Assembly (NCBI RefSeq): GCF_026262505.1
Contig: NC_067206.1
Location: 39,445,660 to 39,509,659 of the forward strand
Length of the DNA: 64,000 nt
Source: Trichomonas vaginalis G3
Lineage: Eukaryota > Parabasalia > Trichomonadida > Trichomonadidae
Direction: 5' to 3'
Both the position numbers and the translations under genes were made by a program. Position 1 is the first letter of the stretch, and each line of letters begins with the position of its first letter. The notes under the pieces are model-generated. The model was not told where the DNA came from. It saw nothing but the letters and a program-made list of their open reading frames with translations, and did not search any database. Of this stretch, positions 31,784-44,999 are shown piece after piece.

Positions 31784-33539
31784 CTGACACTTTTACTCCC
31801 AATTGTTTTTTCGTAGGAGGCGTTGTCCAACCAAAATAACCTTTAAAAGAATTTTACCTTTTTGAGTTTTTTCTTCATATTCAGAGGAAGTAGAGAAAAG
31901 TTTAAACGTAAATACATGCGAATGCATATCAGCATTATGCTCGAGCTGATTTGCTATATTTTTCTTTTCGTTAATTTGAATAAATTCGAAAAATACTGAT
32001 TTATAAAATTATAATAAGAATTATAATTTACATTAAATATCTGATAAAATAATAAATATAAAAATGATGATTTTTTGAATCAAAAATTGAACGATGATTT
32101 TTTCAAATTATTATATTTATTGTAAATAACGACAACTGAAGGTGAGATATTGAATATTCATGATTGGGAATTAATCTTCAATTTTGATATTGAGTTGAGA
32201 TATCATATTAAAAAATGATTTAAAAGGTTAACATATAGCTTAATGATATGTAATATATACATATTATGAGATATGCATATTTAAAAGGGGTATGATCGTT
32301 GAAAATGGTATGATTCCTAATTTAATCGCGTAGGAAAATATTATGAAATTAAATAATTAAAAGAATGTTCAAATAACTTTCTATGTGTGTGGTATTAAAA
32401 GTATCAATATATACCAAATATAGAATTAAGGTTTAAAAGAAAACAGGGGACACAATTAAACATCTTATATTAATAATAAATTGAGAGCATGTCAATATCT
32501 CATAGTTCAATTTGGTTTTCTGGTAAAAATGATCGGTAAAGGTTGCAAGTTTGATTGTGATCAGCGTTTTTTTTTATTTTTGAACGATAATAAGATTGTG
32601 AATAAATAGATAATAGCAAACCAAAACATAGTTCGAAAATTTACCTAAAAATGATAGAGTATGGTAGGAAGTACATACCCAGGCTATCTAAAATATCACC
32701 TAAAAGCGCTCTTAATTTATGCCAATTGGCATAATAAAGCTACAATTAAGATGCTGACATGATGAAGAATCATTATGAATCATAATTGGCCAGTATGATA
32801 CAAGATTTAAGAAATCTTAGAGATTATTGATTTCATGAAACACAGTATTACTAAGTTTCAGCACTTTGAAATTTTAACATGTTTGATATGGGTACATAGG
32901 ATTTATGATTCCAGTCATTTATTTTAAAAAATTAGGAAATAAGAATTTAATATGAAGTGAGTAACATTGGTAATAAATGCTTAATTACTAATATATTATT
33001 TCTTGGTAGAAATTAAATGTTTTGGTGGCATTTATTAGAAGTTAAGCTGAGAATCAAAAATGCAAAATTTAATTTTATTTTCGTGTATCTATATGGGCTA
33101 CACTAAGTTATTGGATGTATATATGAAAGAATCATGAAAATGAATTGATGAATCTCAATATTAGTTGTGTAATTGCTGCGTCATATTTTGAATTCAAAAT
33201 ATCCATAATGTTGATAAATGTATTTAAGATAATACATAAAATTAAGTCTTGAAAAAGATATTCGAAATGTAATTTTCAATAGATTCAAAGTTTGGCATAT
33301 ATTTTGATTTTAACTATTGATATATTTATCGAACATCTATAGTAATAGAATGCAGAACTAACTAAATATAATCAATAAAAAAATATTGAGTTGAAAGTAG
33401 TATATATGTGGATGTGGTTTAGTGGACTTTTTTTGTTACATCTATATATAGACGATGCATTAAAATATATTTATTTATAAAACACATTAATTTTTAACAT
33501 TAATTTTAAAATAATTATTTTTTTTATTCTTACATAAAT
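31784..33539. other. Noisy copy of the AT-rich spacer 48342-50062
   Basis: Very AT-rich, colinear with the clean spacer. No gene, RNA or clear element end seen in either copy. Confidence 0.6.
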
Positions 33540-36500
33540 GACCCAACAAGTAAAACCAGATAAAGTGGATAATAGAATTTTAAGAGGATTGGTGTTCCTG
33601 TTTACATTCAAAGATTTAAAGGAAAACAATATTACAGAATGATAAATCCTGAATATGTGAAACATTTATTTAAAAAGGAAGATTGTGAAATTATTAAACG
33701 TTAATGATTATGAAAATGCAAAATCAAAACTGAGATATAAATATATTTGGAAGTGATGAAAGTGTAAAGATAAAGATAAATTTATACAGTTTCATATAAT
33801 GAATGGAAAACCGATAAGATTAGAAAACATTTAGGAGATTATGGGGAAAAATCTGAATTCTTTAAATCTAGTATATACAGCGAGAGTAAAAAAGAAATTA
33901 GATATAATTATCATTCATGATATGAAAAATAAACACATTAAAAATACATTAATTTTAAATAATTTATTTTTATCTTTTATAAAATAAATCTATATATAGA
34001 TGATGTAGATATTCCGCCGATTAATTAAACATTGTTTAAATCCTGAATGGGTTAAACTTCAATTTAAAATTGAAGATATGTGAATTATTAAATGAATATG
34101 AAAGCCAAAATAAGCGTAATGAGGTATAAATATAATGATAAAGAATATTTAATTTCATGGAATCAATGGAGTCATAATCAAAGACCTCATAAACGAGAAG
34201 AAGAATTGAAAATAATGAAATGAAATCATTGATGACAATTCAAAGAGGATGGAATTCCTAAATTTTGTAGAAAAAACCTTTAGAAACTAATAGGAGGCAT
34301 ATAAACGTATAGATTATTAAATCTCTGAATATCTTAACATCAATTTAAAAAAGGAAGATTGTGAATTATTAAACGTTAATGATTATTGAAAATGCAAAAT
34401 CAAAACTGAGATATAAATTGATTGAAGTGAGAAAGGTGTAAAGATAAAGATAAAAGTTTAATAACAGTTTCATATAATAACTGGCACACGTTAGGGATAA
34501 GAAAACATTTAGGAGATTATGGTTAAAATGTCTGAATTTTCAAAAATCTAGTATGGTACGAGAGAGTAAAAGAATCAGATATAATTATCATTCATTATGA
34601 TAAAAATAAACTTTAAAAATTCATGTCTTACATTTATGAATAATTTATTTTATTTTGTATGAAACACCAATTTTAAAAATTCATGTCTTACATTTTTTTG
34701 AATAATTTATTTTTTAATTCGTATGAAAATGAGGAGGATCAGATTCGTTAACCGGTCAACAATTAATGGATGTCTTTCACCAATTCTTGAAAATGTTAAA
34801 CAAGTAGATGTTTATTTCGGATGATTATGTAGAAAGTTTATATTATAAGGTAAGTTTAATATTAAACCTATTGCTTTGCATTTGATTAATAAAATTAATT
34901 GAAATGCAAAAATTTGGAGATTAATTCCAGATATTGAATATATAACAAATATTAATGATAAATGTTTTAAACGAATTCCAACCACAAAATTCTTTGTAAA
35001 TTAATTGATTCAAAACTGAGGGAAAAAGAATTTAAACGGCGGTTTAAATATCATTACAAATAAAGTTCAGAACTAGAAAATGAAAAAACTTCAGAAAAAA
35101 TTAAACATAGACTTTCAAATGATCGTATTGAAAAAATAAAATAAACTAGCAGAAGTTGCAATTTAAATAATGAAATATTTGATGAATATAACCTTGAACT
35201 CGAGTGATGCGACTTTAAGTCCTGGGCACTTTGTGCCTTGGGTTTTAAGGACCCAGGCCAACGAGTCATGATTTATTGAAATCAATAATTTATTTCAATT
35301 CGCCTCTTCAATAATTTCTATTCTTTTTGTTAAAATCATCTATTTTCATTAATGAGGTGTATTCTGATTGAGGATAGATTTCAAAATACTAACCACTCCT
35401 TTTATTTTTGAAATTTTGAATCCATGACCCTCCGGTCTTGGACTCTGTCCTCAACTTTTTAAACATTTTATTCAATTTACACGTTAGTCAATTCTTCAAA
35501 TAATTTTTTATTATTAGCATAATAATTCATTAAATTCTTTCAACAGATTGAAAAAATTTTTATTTTCAGTAATTGGTTTACAACGTTTATTTTTTGTTGA
35601 ACATTTTCACTTTCATTTATTTCTTCCTCCTCTGTTTCATTTATTTTTTAAAATCGGTTTCATTTATCATTAAATAAAAAATTAGAATATAAGTGATGAA
35701 ATATATTTTTTAATTAATATTAAATCAGAAATGGCGGCAGGAATTTCTTTAAAAAATTATGGATGGAATTAAGAAAGCTGGCAGGTTTGGGTTTATAAAA
35801 AGGTTATTAAACCTGTTGCCAAACTTTTTGGCACCAGTAGCGAAAAACGGCAGGAACTATCATAGGGTGTGGAGTATTAGGTACTAAAGCAGGTTAATCC
35901 GGCCGATGGGAGCCCAACAAGCAGGTAACGCAATTGGTGAATAGCTGAAGGAAATACTTAATAAATAGGAGGTGCGTTAGTGGAAAGAATAAATAAATAT
36001 TATTTTTATCTCAATATCGGTTGTTAGTCGACGATAAACCTTATCCTTTATTTAATACTTCCCTTACCGGAACATTAGGTGCCTATTTGTTCAGCAACGT
36101 CACTAATTGCTTCTTTATTCTTAAATATCCAATTTGCTCCTTTCTTCATTGTTTCCCAAACTTTATGCGCTCCTCTTTTTTTACTTATTCCCACAGTTTC
36201 TTAAAGAATCTGCAGCCATAGTTGATTATCATTAAAATTAAAAATTCATTTTCATCTTTTAATTTTGATTTTTTATTTAATTAATAAATGACGACTAACT
36301 ATTTAGTGCCAAACACAAAAACCGATTAATGGAAATGTTGTTTCATTCATTCGAAAAGATAAATGAAATATTCGCAAAGAATGATAGGTTTAGAAAGATA
36401 TTATAGAGAACTTGAAATCGTTCATGCTATGACCATTGTGCTCCATATTTTGATGATAAACAAACTCATTTAAGAATTACAAATCCGGCTCATGATGATG

Positions 36501-39500
36501 TGTAACAATTAGGTGCCACATATATTAAACGGCAAAGTTAAAGCAACTCTAAGTTTCAAATAAAGCTTTCACATGTGATGCGCTTTTAAATGCATGCGTT
36601 TATTCGTTGGTATAAATCATCAAAATCAAGCTGTTAAGCAATTAGAAGTAGAAACGAAAGAGGTGATGCCGGTTATCTTCAGATGGATTGTGCCCCGTGA
36701 ATCTTTCGCATTTGCAACATATAACCAAAATCAGAAAGGAAAGTTAAAAAGTTTGTTCAATTCGTGTATATTAATAATGTTCAAAAAATATGGATAACTC
36801 AGTATGTGGTAAATATATTGACCTTCAGAAGTTTTCAAGAAAAGCAAATGAAGAAGTTGATGTCACTTTTATATGATTATTCCGCGTAAATGATTTTGTT
36901 AGCATTTCAGGCGTTCGATGATTATCCTAAATCATTTGGTGATATCATTCTTAAATATTATTGTTTTCAGGGATACTTTAGTATATTTGTCAGGTTGACC
37001 GTTAAGAGTTGCTGATTTACAAAATTATGTTTATGAAAAGATAAACTGATGAAAATTATGAAAAGATTTATGAATCATGTTGTATAAATATTGATCGCAA
37101 ATTCCAACAAATCGGACTTCCTGCCAAATTAATTACAAGCTTAGCCGCTACATCTGCTGACGCAACAGTTGAAGACGTTATTATTTCATGCCACAAAGAT
37201 GGAAGTTTTAGAGGATAAATGCATTACACCAGGATACGGTTTAATTGAATGAAGTCAGTTAAAGCAATACCACGTTTATTCAGTAAGGAAGATCCATTCA
37301 TGATTCCAGCTCAAACATATTGACGTTCGTTCACTAAATGGAGGTTGCATCACTCCTGAAGCGTATCAGCTCAGATTTCTCATACGCTCTTCATAATGTT
37401 ACAGATGGTTGTTTGTTAGCATTTTCCGAAGAATGCAATGCAAAGAACGGTTTTAGAAGATCCAATGCTTCGAGGTCTTCAGGTCACTATAGATTCCAGA
37501 AACTTCCCCGATCAAGCGATGACCACAGTGGGCGACATATTCTTTACACGTATGCCTTCAGCTTCTGATTTAGATGGATGGTGAATGAATGCACGGGAAG
37601 AATACGAGGACTCATTAACTAGACCACTGAATGATGATAATGGCACGCCATTAGCTAGAACATGGAAAGACCAAACTTCATTCTTATGCACTATTCCAGT
37701 TCAACGTGATGGAGCGGGTATATTCTTTGATGTAGAAACTTTCAATTCACAAGGTTACAGTACAAGTGAAAGCTTATCCAATCATTCAGGGGTGAAAATG
37801 ACAACTTACTGTTCAAAGGTGACAAATCCTCCTCAGGTTTGGTTTACTAGGACTACATTATTGGACATGGACACCGGATGAAGGTTTGAAATATTCAGTC
37901 AACAGGTACACCACCACAGTATAAGAAGTTCATATTGATGAAAATATGATGAATAAGAAATGTATAAAATTATAAATTATTTTGATTAAATGGATTTAAA
38001 TTCATCCACCCTTATGAGAATTAGCAGGGAGTATATAATACATACGTTTAGGATGATTATGATTAATGAAGCAGTTGAGTGATAATAGAAAAATGCTCTA
38101 TCTAAGGAAAAATTAATTGAAAATTCCATATTCTGAATGTTACTTAAATTCAATCAACTGCCAGCAATTTGGTAAACAAAATAAATGGTAAAACATTAAC
38201 GATATTAAAACAAATTATCATTATTGCTAACACTTCACCCTATTTCACATGTGTTAAATTATATCAACCGTTCAGGTTCACCTTCAGATGATACATTTGA
38301 ATTTTAAAGCATTTAATCAAAATTCCAATTATTTATTTATCACAAGAAGAAGCAGAAGATTATTTAAAAAAAACTTGTGTAATGTTATAAAAGAATTATA
38401 TAATACAATCAAGAAGCAAGGATTAGAGGATAAAATTATTGATAAACAAAGGATGAATTATTTGAAACACTTTCTATTTTCAAATTTTGATAGAGAATTT
38501 TTGCATTTTCACTCATTTTTCTAGATTAGATGCCGTGAAATCAAAACTAATAACTAAATGAGAAATCATATTTTAATCAGTTATTAACTCAATGTCGAAC
38601 ACATTCAGTGTTCAATTCTTCATGGCTGTCAATACTTTTAAAGCATTAAGCACAAACATTAAATCAAATCTATCAAACACTTTTCATTTTCAGTGGGTTT
38701 AGTCCGTCAACAGTTGAACGTTATGCTTTATCAAGGTGAATTTACCAATGAGCATTAATGAACATTTACACACAATATCAAACAATTTAGGAGAACATGG
38801 AAAAATAATAGTTGATTTAAATAAAGGTTTCATTAAAATTTGATTAACTTTTAATAATTAATTTTTATTTTTTATTTATAATTAAAACATGACAGAAATT
38901 GCAAATTCTTCTACAGGTTCCATTAAAACAAGCGAACAAACAAAAGGTGCATATAATAGAACTATGAAAGTTCCAGACGGAATGAAAGAATTAGTTCATA
39001 TTGTTGCCGGTTTTCAAAAGGATGTTAAACAAATGAGAAACGTTTTAACATTACCAGAAGCTCAAGCAATTATGGCCAAACGTCACGGACCAAAATTGGG
39101 AAGCACACGAAGCAGACATTACGGGTCCAAATGGAAAACCTGATGGAATAAATGAAGTTTTCGTTACTGGATGGTAAAGCGAAATAATTAAATCCATAAA
39201 TGGTCTTATAAAATTAACAATGGACGGATTATCCTAAACTGTAAAGCATATATGAATAACATTATCCTATGGCCAATTTGATTGAAAATTGGAAAAAGCT
39301 GTTAAACAATACATTGGAGAAGGTGAAAATGGTCCAATTAATTCATACCGTCATAATCCATTTCTTATTCAATGGTAAAGACATTAAATGCTATTAAGCA
39401 GGGACCGTGTCAGTGCGATTAACCACGATATTCTAAACCAGTCTTGATGGATCAATATTGCAAAATTTGAACTCTGAAATTCCAGCTAATAGAAATTCTT

Positions 39501-39850
39501 TAAAGTTGCTTTGAATTCGATCCAGTTTTTCGCACAATGTTAAAGATGAACTTAAACAGCAATTGCCAACCAAGTTATCAGTAGCAAGGAATTCAGATAG
39601 GTGCTTTCATCCTCAAGCATTCAAAGATTTAATTAAGAAAACCATTATATCAGCAACGAGGTTTAACATCATGTTTTAGTTTAAGAATCAGATAGAAGAG
39701 AAATTTGAGAAAATCAAATGATTATAAGAATGCAATTAATGCAATTATATTAGGTCTATTAATTTCGTATGAAAATGCAAAAATCACTTCATGAACAAAT
39801 ACAGGAAATAATATATTGAAGATGAACCAATGCTGCAAATGTCCAGTATA
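33540..39850. mobile_element. Noisy copy of the left part of element C
   Basis: Colinear with 50063-about 56190: the two CELLN-module genes, the hairpin cluster (35208-35262), both amphipathic peptide genes, the capsid region, packaging ATPase and the 299-residue gene can all be recognised in order. Breaks are too many to count and look like read error. It stops near 39850, where unrelated element sequence begins. Confidence 0.7.
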
Positions 39851-39884
39851 TGTACTCGTAAGAGATATTTTTATCTAATATTAA

Positions 39885-40247
39885 ATGGACGCACAGAACT
39901 TAGCGAATGCACAGCAACCTGGACAACCAAACCCAGAGAATATTCCAAATGAAGTTAGAATACAAACTGCAATGGCAAACTATGGTCAAGTGCCAACAGA
40001 TGTACAAATGCAAACTGCCATGTCAAATGACGCTGCGTTAGGTTTGCCACCATGGTATGCAAATATGAGATGGAAAGAGTTTTATACAAACCCTGAAGTG
40101 GGATATAAACAACTTATGCAGATGACGCGCAACACAGGAGTTGACCCAGAGTATGTTTTCTACCAGAGGAGAAATAGAATGTATGAGCTCCAGTTAAAAA
40201 ATGCTATGGAACTCAACAGGAAACGTAAGAGACTAGGCGGACATTAG
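39885..40247 (+). CDS. Unknown element D protein (120 aa), basic tail
   Basis: Intact frame: Gln/Asn/Pro-rich start, two copies of a VRIQTAMANYGQVP/VQMQTAMSNDA-type repeat, a WYANMRWKEFY aromatic patch and a basic C-terminus (LNRKRKRLGGH). Preceded by a T-rich stretch and TTAAATG, like genes of element C. Likely a virion component; no family recognised. Confidence 0.5.
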   Translation: MDAQNLANAQQPGQPNPENIPNEVRIQTAMANYGQVPTDVQMQTAMSNDAALGLPPWYANMRWKEFYTNPEVGYKQLMQMTRNTGVDPEYVFYQRRNRMYELQLKNAMELNRKRKRLGGH

Positions 40248-40265
40248 ATTTTTACATATAGTAAA

Positions 40266-40541
40266 ATGGGTTTCTGGAAGAATAGGAAACTTCTTTCGAA
40301 ATGTTGGAAGAGGTATATGAATGGAATAAAAACCGTAGGAAGAGGAATTTGGAACGGAGTCAAAAATATTGGTAAAAGGGTAGGTCAGTTCGTTGGTATT
40401 ATACCTAAAGACCCTGAACCAGAAGAACAAGCTCCTGTTATACAACAGCCTGAACCTGCACCACAGTCAGTTGGCAACCAAATCCAACACCTCAACCGTA
40501 TTAAAAATATATTTTTACCGTTCGATAGTAGTTGTATATGA
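40266..40541 (+). CDS. Amphipathic, pVI-like peptide of element D
   Basis: The N-terminal ~50 residues are basic and amphipathic (GIKTVGRGIWNGVKNIGKRV), followed by a Pro/Glu-rich part. It resembles in style the MAAGFFKKLWD peptides of element C. In adenovirus and Polinton-type particles such a protein (pVI-like) lies inside the capsid and disrupts membranes on entry. Assigned by composition and neighbourhood only. The last residues may overlap the opposite-strand gene's end. Confidence 0.4.
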   Translation: MGFWKNRKLLSKCWKRYMNGIKTVGRGIWNGVKNIGKRVGQFVGIIPKDPEPEEQAPVIQQPEPAPQSVGNQIQHLNRIKNIFLPFDSSCI

Positions 40542-40743
40542 AACTAAGTTCTAAGTAAAACGCATGGATAATGGAATATTCTTTTTCTTCCATCTGTGTA
40601 AACCATACTTGAAAGTCTGAAATACTTCCACTTGGTGGTTCTATATACTTTGTAGGTTTTTCGTAAAAGTCATTTGCCAAGCATAAAAAGAGTTTTGGCC
40701 CAGAAATAGAAGCATGAACAATAATAGCATGGGTCGAAAACAT
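40501..40743 (-). CDS. Small unknown protein of element D (80 aa)
   Basis: Aromatic-rich frame, start at 40743 after TATATAAAATG. Contains DFQVWFTQMEEKEY, which recalls the EFLEFWFKYPDGKK part of the minus-strand protein at 56924-57403 in element C. Both stand just upstream of the fibre gene on the opposite strand, so they may be counterparts. Weak evidence. Confidence 0.4.
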   Translation of the reverse strand: MFSTHAIIVHASISGPKLFLCLANDFYEKPTKYIEPPSGSISDFQVWFTQMEEKEYSIIHAFYLELSFIYNYYRTVKIYF

Positions 40744-41339
40744 TTTATATATAGTTCATTCTTCATATCGACTGTAAATATTTGCTAAAGGAACTTCGAC
40801 TTCTGATTAACATTCTTTGATAATTACCATGAACATTGCAGTGAATTCTGTATATATTTGTTACGTCTTTCTTTGGATTGTCTTCGTAGATTTGAAATGA
40901 CACTTGTGAATTTTGTTTTCATATACAATTCTCACATAAAGTGTGCTCTCGGTATTTGCATATTCATCAGCATATTTTTGCATAACATGAATTTATTTAT
41001 ACTTCTATATTTTTTAACGCAAAGTCTGTAGAGAAGATGAAAGTCAACTTGTATTAGCTCAATCTGCTTCCACATTTTTCGTTTCCTTCAGATTATATAA
41101 TCTATATGAAACCTTACAATAAATGGAAACTTTATCTTCTCGAAAAACTTCATTCTACGAAAGCCAATAGCTTTTGTGACAGATGGTCTCTTAGCCATCT
41201 TAATGGGTAGTCAAAACGATAGCCTTCATGCTTTACGGTCTCTGTCTCAAACTTTTGACCGACATTAGTAAAAAGTTCATCTAATGGTTTAGTTGTAGCA
41301 ACTCTTGAATTTTTCTTTTTCTATTGAAGCATATTTTAT

Positions 41340-42780
41340 CTAGAATAAAAATGTCGAAAGATATGCTTCTATGAGAGAAATACAACACAACCGACAACTC
41401 ATTTGCAAGCTCTAAATAAAAAACACAACAAACTTTTCAAACTATTTCTAAGATATCTGAGTCATTGAAAGAAGGAAACTTAAAACTGACATAAACCAAT
41501 GACAGAGAGTTTCTTTTCAAGACAAGAAGAACAATACTGTCTGTATAAATCCACACAAAAGGAACTTTAAACGAGAAAACCTATAAATGAACTTCTTTTG
41601 AAAGCAGATGTTGACAACAAAGCTGACAAAGAATATGTAGACGATGCGAATAGCAAAAGAAGAGAAAAGAGCTATACAATGCTTATGCAACAAAAGAACA
41701 TACTCATCCTGAACTAGCAGACAAAAACATATGTTGCAACAATAAACATGTCAAGTGAAGTGACAAGAGCTGAAACGAATATTCTAAAAAGACTCATACA
41801 CATTCTATATCTGAAATAACAGACTTAAACGTTAGCCTTGAAAATAAGGTAGATAAGGGACTTATGGCTAGTGTGTTAGTGAAGAAGCGGATAAGAATAT
41901 GTGGATGAAAAAGATAAAGAAATTATAGAAAGGGTTGACTGGTACCATGAATGGACATCGAAGACTTTTAAAGGTTAAGCCGATACAGGATGGGTTTCAG
42001 GATGTTTAGACCTTAAAGCAGATAAAACTTATGTTAACGATGAGTTAGCAGAAGAAAGCAAATAAGAACATACACATACAATTTTACAACTGTTGCTATA
42101 GAAATATTGAAGGAACGGTTGAAGAAACTGGTGGGGATGTATTATATTGTAACCTCCTAACTTTCCACAAGGTTTAACATCGGATGAACGACATAACAGA
42201 CGATGGAGAAACATTTAGATGTAAAAGATGTTTATGTCATGAAGGATAATATAATATTAAATTCACTGCTCAAGATTTATATGACAAGAAAGCAGACAAA
42301 AACAGAGCTTCAAACATTAAAGACAGAAATACTTCAAACAGTTATATCCTATAGGCTCTATTATACAGTCAATGAACTCTACCAGACCAGAAGTAGTACT
42401 TGGTTTTGGAACTTGGACTCAAATAGTCGACAGGTTTTTGTATTGTGCAAACTCTTCAAAGGAAACAGGTGGAAGTAAACGATTTCAGGTGAAAACTTAC
42501 CTGCACCAGTCACTACATAGATTTAAGTACATCTCAAGCAGGTTGGCATAAGCATAAATTTTGGATTTGGTCAGCATAAAAATAGGAAACAAAGGGACTG
42601 AATTTACATATTAAAACATATGATGTTAAGACGACGTTCAGTTTGCTATAAATTGTTTCTTGGGTGACACTCAGGGAGATGGAAACCATACACATCGCGT
42701 TTCGGGATATACGCAAACAACGGGACAAGTAAAGATACATGCCACCTTACATGACAGTTTACGCATGGTATAGAAATGCT
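41340..42780 (+). pseudogene. Fibre-type gene remnant of element D
   Basis: Related over much of its length to the fibre gene at 58187-60085: recognisable KADK/YV repeats, the DTGWVSGCLDLKADKTYV block (near 41985) and the collar-like end (SSKETGGSK near 42450; HTHR near 42690). Error-rich, many breaks. Its start region recurs in reverse in the centre of element B. Confidence 0.6.
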
Positions 42781-43330
42781 TAGTCGTCATTTTCAACTTC
42801 TTTAGCATATTGTCAGGAGTTGTCTTATATTTGTTAGGAACTGTCTTTGAAAGTATACCACCTTGAACCTTAACAAGTTTGAAACGAGGTCTGACAATAG
42901 TAGTTTTATCTTCTGCTTGCAGTCTGTACATTTTGCCATGTTTGCCTAAAACTTCATAATATTCTCTTGTATACTTCTTCTATTTTTACGAAACACGAAT
43001 GCGGAGTACCTGTCGGGTTCCCATTGTGTCATAGTCAATAATATTTTCATATGGGTCGCGTTTAGGTATTTCTATTTTTACTTTGTCCCTTTCTGAAGTT
43101 TGAAGCCTGGCATTCTTTCTTGTTTGTCTCTTTTGACTAAACTATTAAATATATAGTCTTTCTCTAAGTCGGGTTGTTTTTCATTTCTTCGGGGAATGGT
43201 TTCCCAAACCTTTTTGTTTACGGTTATTGTAAATATTTAAAACTTGTCTCATCTTTGCCATGGAGAAGTGTCTATATTTTGTCGTCATATGACATTTCAT
43301 TTTGCTTCACCACCTTGTGGTTGTTTAAGT
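42780..43330 (-). pseudogene. Small opposite-strand gene remnant, element D
   Basis: Coding character on the minus strand (FKLVKVQGGILSK, then a basic part), converging with the fibre-type gene. Not open as one frame; no family recognised. Confidence 0.35.
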
Positions 43331-43349
43331 CTCTTAAACATTTATCTCT

Positions 43350-44772
43350 CATTACGAAGAGCATGAACAGGGGTAGAACCTTTATATGTTTTATCTAAAC
43401 CAATAACTTCAATGAAATTTTGACCTTCTTTTTCAACCAATCGTTTTCTTCTAAACGAAAATAGTTGTTTCCAAGCTGTCAAAGAGAATATGTTTGAAAA
43501 TCCAATTGGTGCTGAACCACAATTCCTAGGCATTAAAATGTTCAACAAGAAAAAGAGAAGTAAGTAAACACAAATGAAACCACAAGTTATTCCTAATATA
43601 ACCCAAGAATTCTTCCATCTCAATAAAATTTCCATATTTTTAATTGTAAATGGATAATTAAATACTTTCGAAATCATGATGTTGTCTATGAACATTGTTG
43701 AAATCCATTGTGGAAGGAACATCATTATTGATGCATAATGCAAGATATTTGTTGTATCATCAGCCATTGTAAAATTGATGTTTGGTATAACGCTCAAAAT
43801 CAAAAATATTGCAGTGAAATATATCTTGTATTTTTTGATAATTGCAAATGGAATTGCATTCAAAAAGAAAACGTAATAATAAAGAACTAATGGAATTACG
43901 AATAAAAGAATGAGGAAGAAGTTTGATCCTTTGGCCGAATCCAAATATAAAATAATTGTTACTAAAAAAACATTTAAAGCTATCGAAATTGAATCAATTG
44001 TCAAATTCGCAAAGAAAATTGTTGTTTCATAAGCTCCTGATATCTTAAGAAGCAATAGTTGCTTTGTCTCTCTAGCCTCTGCCATTTCAAATATTGAAAT
44101 AATGAATGAAACTGTGATTCCTGCTGCTACAAGCCATTCAATAAATACATAAATGAAATCCGTTCTCTCGAAAGAAGACATTCCTCGCGCATAATAATTG
44201 GTCGTAACATTCGATATCATTCTCGCGATCTCTTTTACAAATGTGTCAGTAAATTCATCAAAAGAAGTACCATAGAACCAAGCGTATTTAGTAATATTTA
44301 GGTTTGCTGTAATATTGTAGAAATACTTCTCTTTCTTGTCTACTTTGATAGACATTAATTCTTTGTAGATTGAATAGTTGTCAAATTCGCTTTCATTATC
44401 AAAAATTATACTATAATTTGAATAATTCGCAAGAAAAGTTGTTAAATCATTTCTTGGATAATAAATCGAGCGGAATCCATAAAAATTTTCAATCCAAGAA
44501 AAATTATTAATATCTTGATTATCATACCAGTAATCAAATTCCCTATAGTGACCTTTTTCATCTTTTGTGGTCACTGCATCAGACGCTGTTGGTATTGTTA
44601 GACATAATAATATCACTATTATGCCAAAACATGTTGAGAAATAAAATCCAATTCTGTGAAAACGGACATCAAACAATATTTTCAAGTAAGCCTTATAAAT
44701 AAGGAACTGCGCATTGCTGGTATACAATTCTGGCTTTGCAATAAGCTCGTCTTGAAGAGATGAGTCTCTCAT
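43350..44772 (-). CDS. ABCA-type transporter, membrane half, cut at the nucleotide-binding domain
   Basis: Residues 1-470 of a host lipid-type ABC transporter: a cytosolic start, TM1 near residues 42-62, a large extracellular loop with many Asn-X-Ser/Thr sites, then five spans (about 210-420), and the beginning of the ATPase domain (EVIGLDKTYKGSTPVHALRN). At 43349/43350 the coding sequence switches to element D sequence. The continuation (VSLSIDKG ... GPNGSGKST) is found at 26710 and below. So the gene is cut by insertion of unrelated sequence or, more likely, by misassembly. It starts 227 bases from the divergent ABC gene at 45000. Confidence 0.85.
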
Positions 44773-44999
44773 TTAATGGCTAGGTATTCAATTATTAAAC
44801 ATCAATTCTGACATGATCCAAATTTTCAGAAATTTTGAGTTGGAAGTTCACGGTGGAATGATCTGAAATACGATACCGAAAATTAGTTCTTCTTAATCAC
44901 CTGGTCATTGTTATTAATTTCATCCGAAATGTTTTTTACTTCATCTCAAAAAATAGAGCTTTCAATTTTTTAGATCATTTCAATTAAAACCATTATAGC
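44773..44999. promoter_or_regulatory. Shared upstream region of two divergent ABC genes
   Basis: 227 bases between the divergent starts. TCATTT at 44975-44980 fits the trichomonad initiator for the plus-strand gene, leader about 23 bases. No equally good initiator seen for the minus-strand gene. Confidence 0.45.

Larger units (their letters stand above)
26736..39850. repeat. Error-rich second copy of 43350-56200
   Basis: Colinear with 43350-about 56200 over 13 kb, same orientation, covering host genes, intergenic DNA and the left part of element C. Differences are mostly one-base insertions or duplications every few tens of bases, with no preference for coding or non-coding DNA. Position 26776 corresponds to 43350. 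The uniform indel pattern is that of uncorrected long-read sequence rather than of an old duplication. Annotations within it should not be counted as extra genes. A second haplotype read without polishing is the alternative. Confidence 0.85.
39860..43349. mobile_element. Element D: fragment of another virus-like element, no ends
   Basis: Left part (39885-40750) is clean, with two intact small genes and one on the opposite strand. From about 40750 to 43349 the sequence is error-rich and carries a fibre-type gene related to 58187-60085 plus a small opposite gene. Neither side shows the nested hairpin/poly-T end. On the left it follows the noisy copy of element C; on the right it abuts the ABC gene within its coding sequence at 43349/43350. 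Best read as a fragment placed here by assembly. Broken in its right two thirds. Confidence 0.55.

Noticed and set aside
26736-39850. Treating this stretch as a second set of ABC, Rab and capsid genes
   Set aside because: The steady indel pattern across all sequence types points to unpolished sequence of the same locus.
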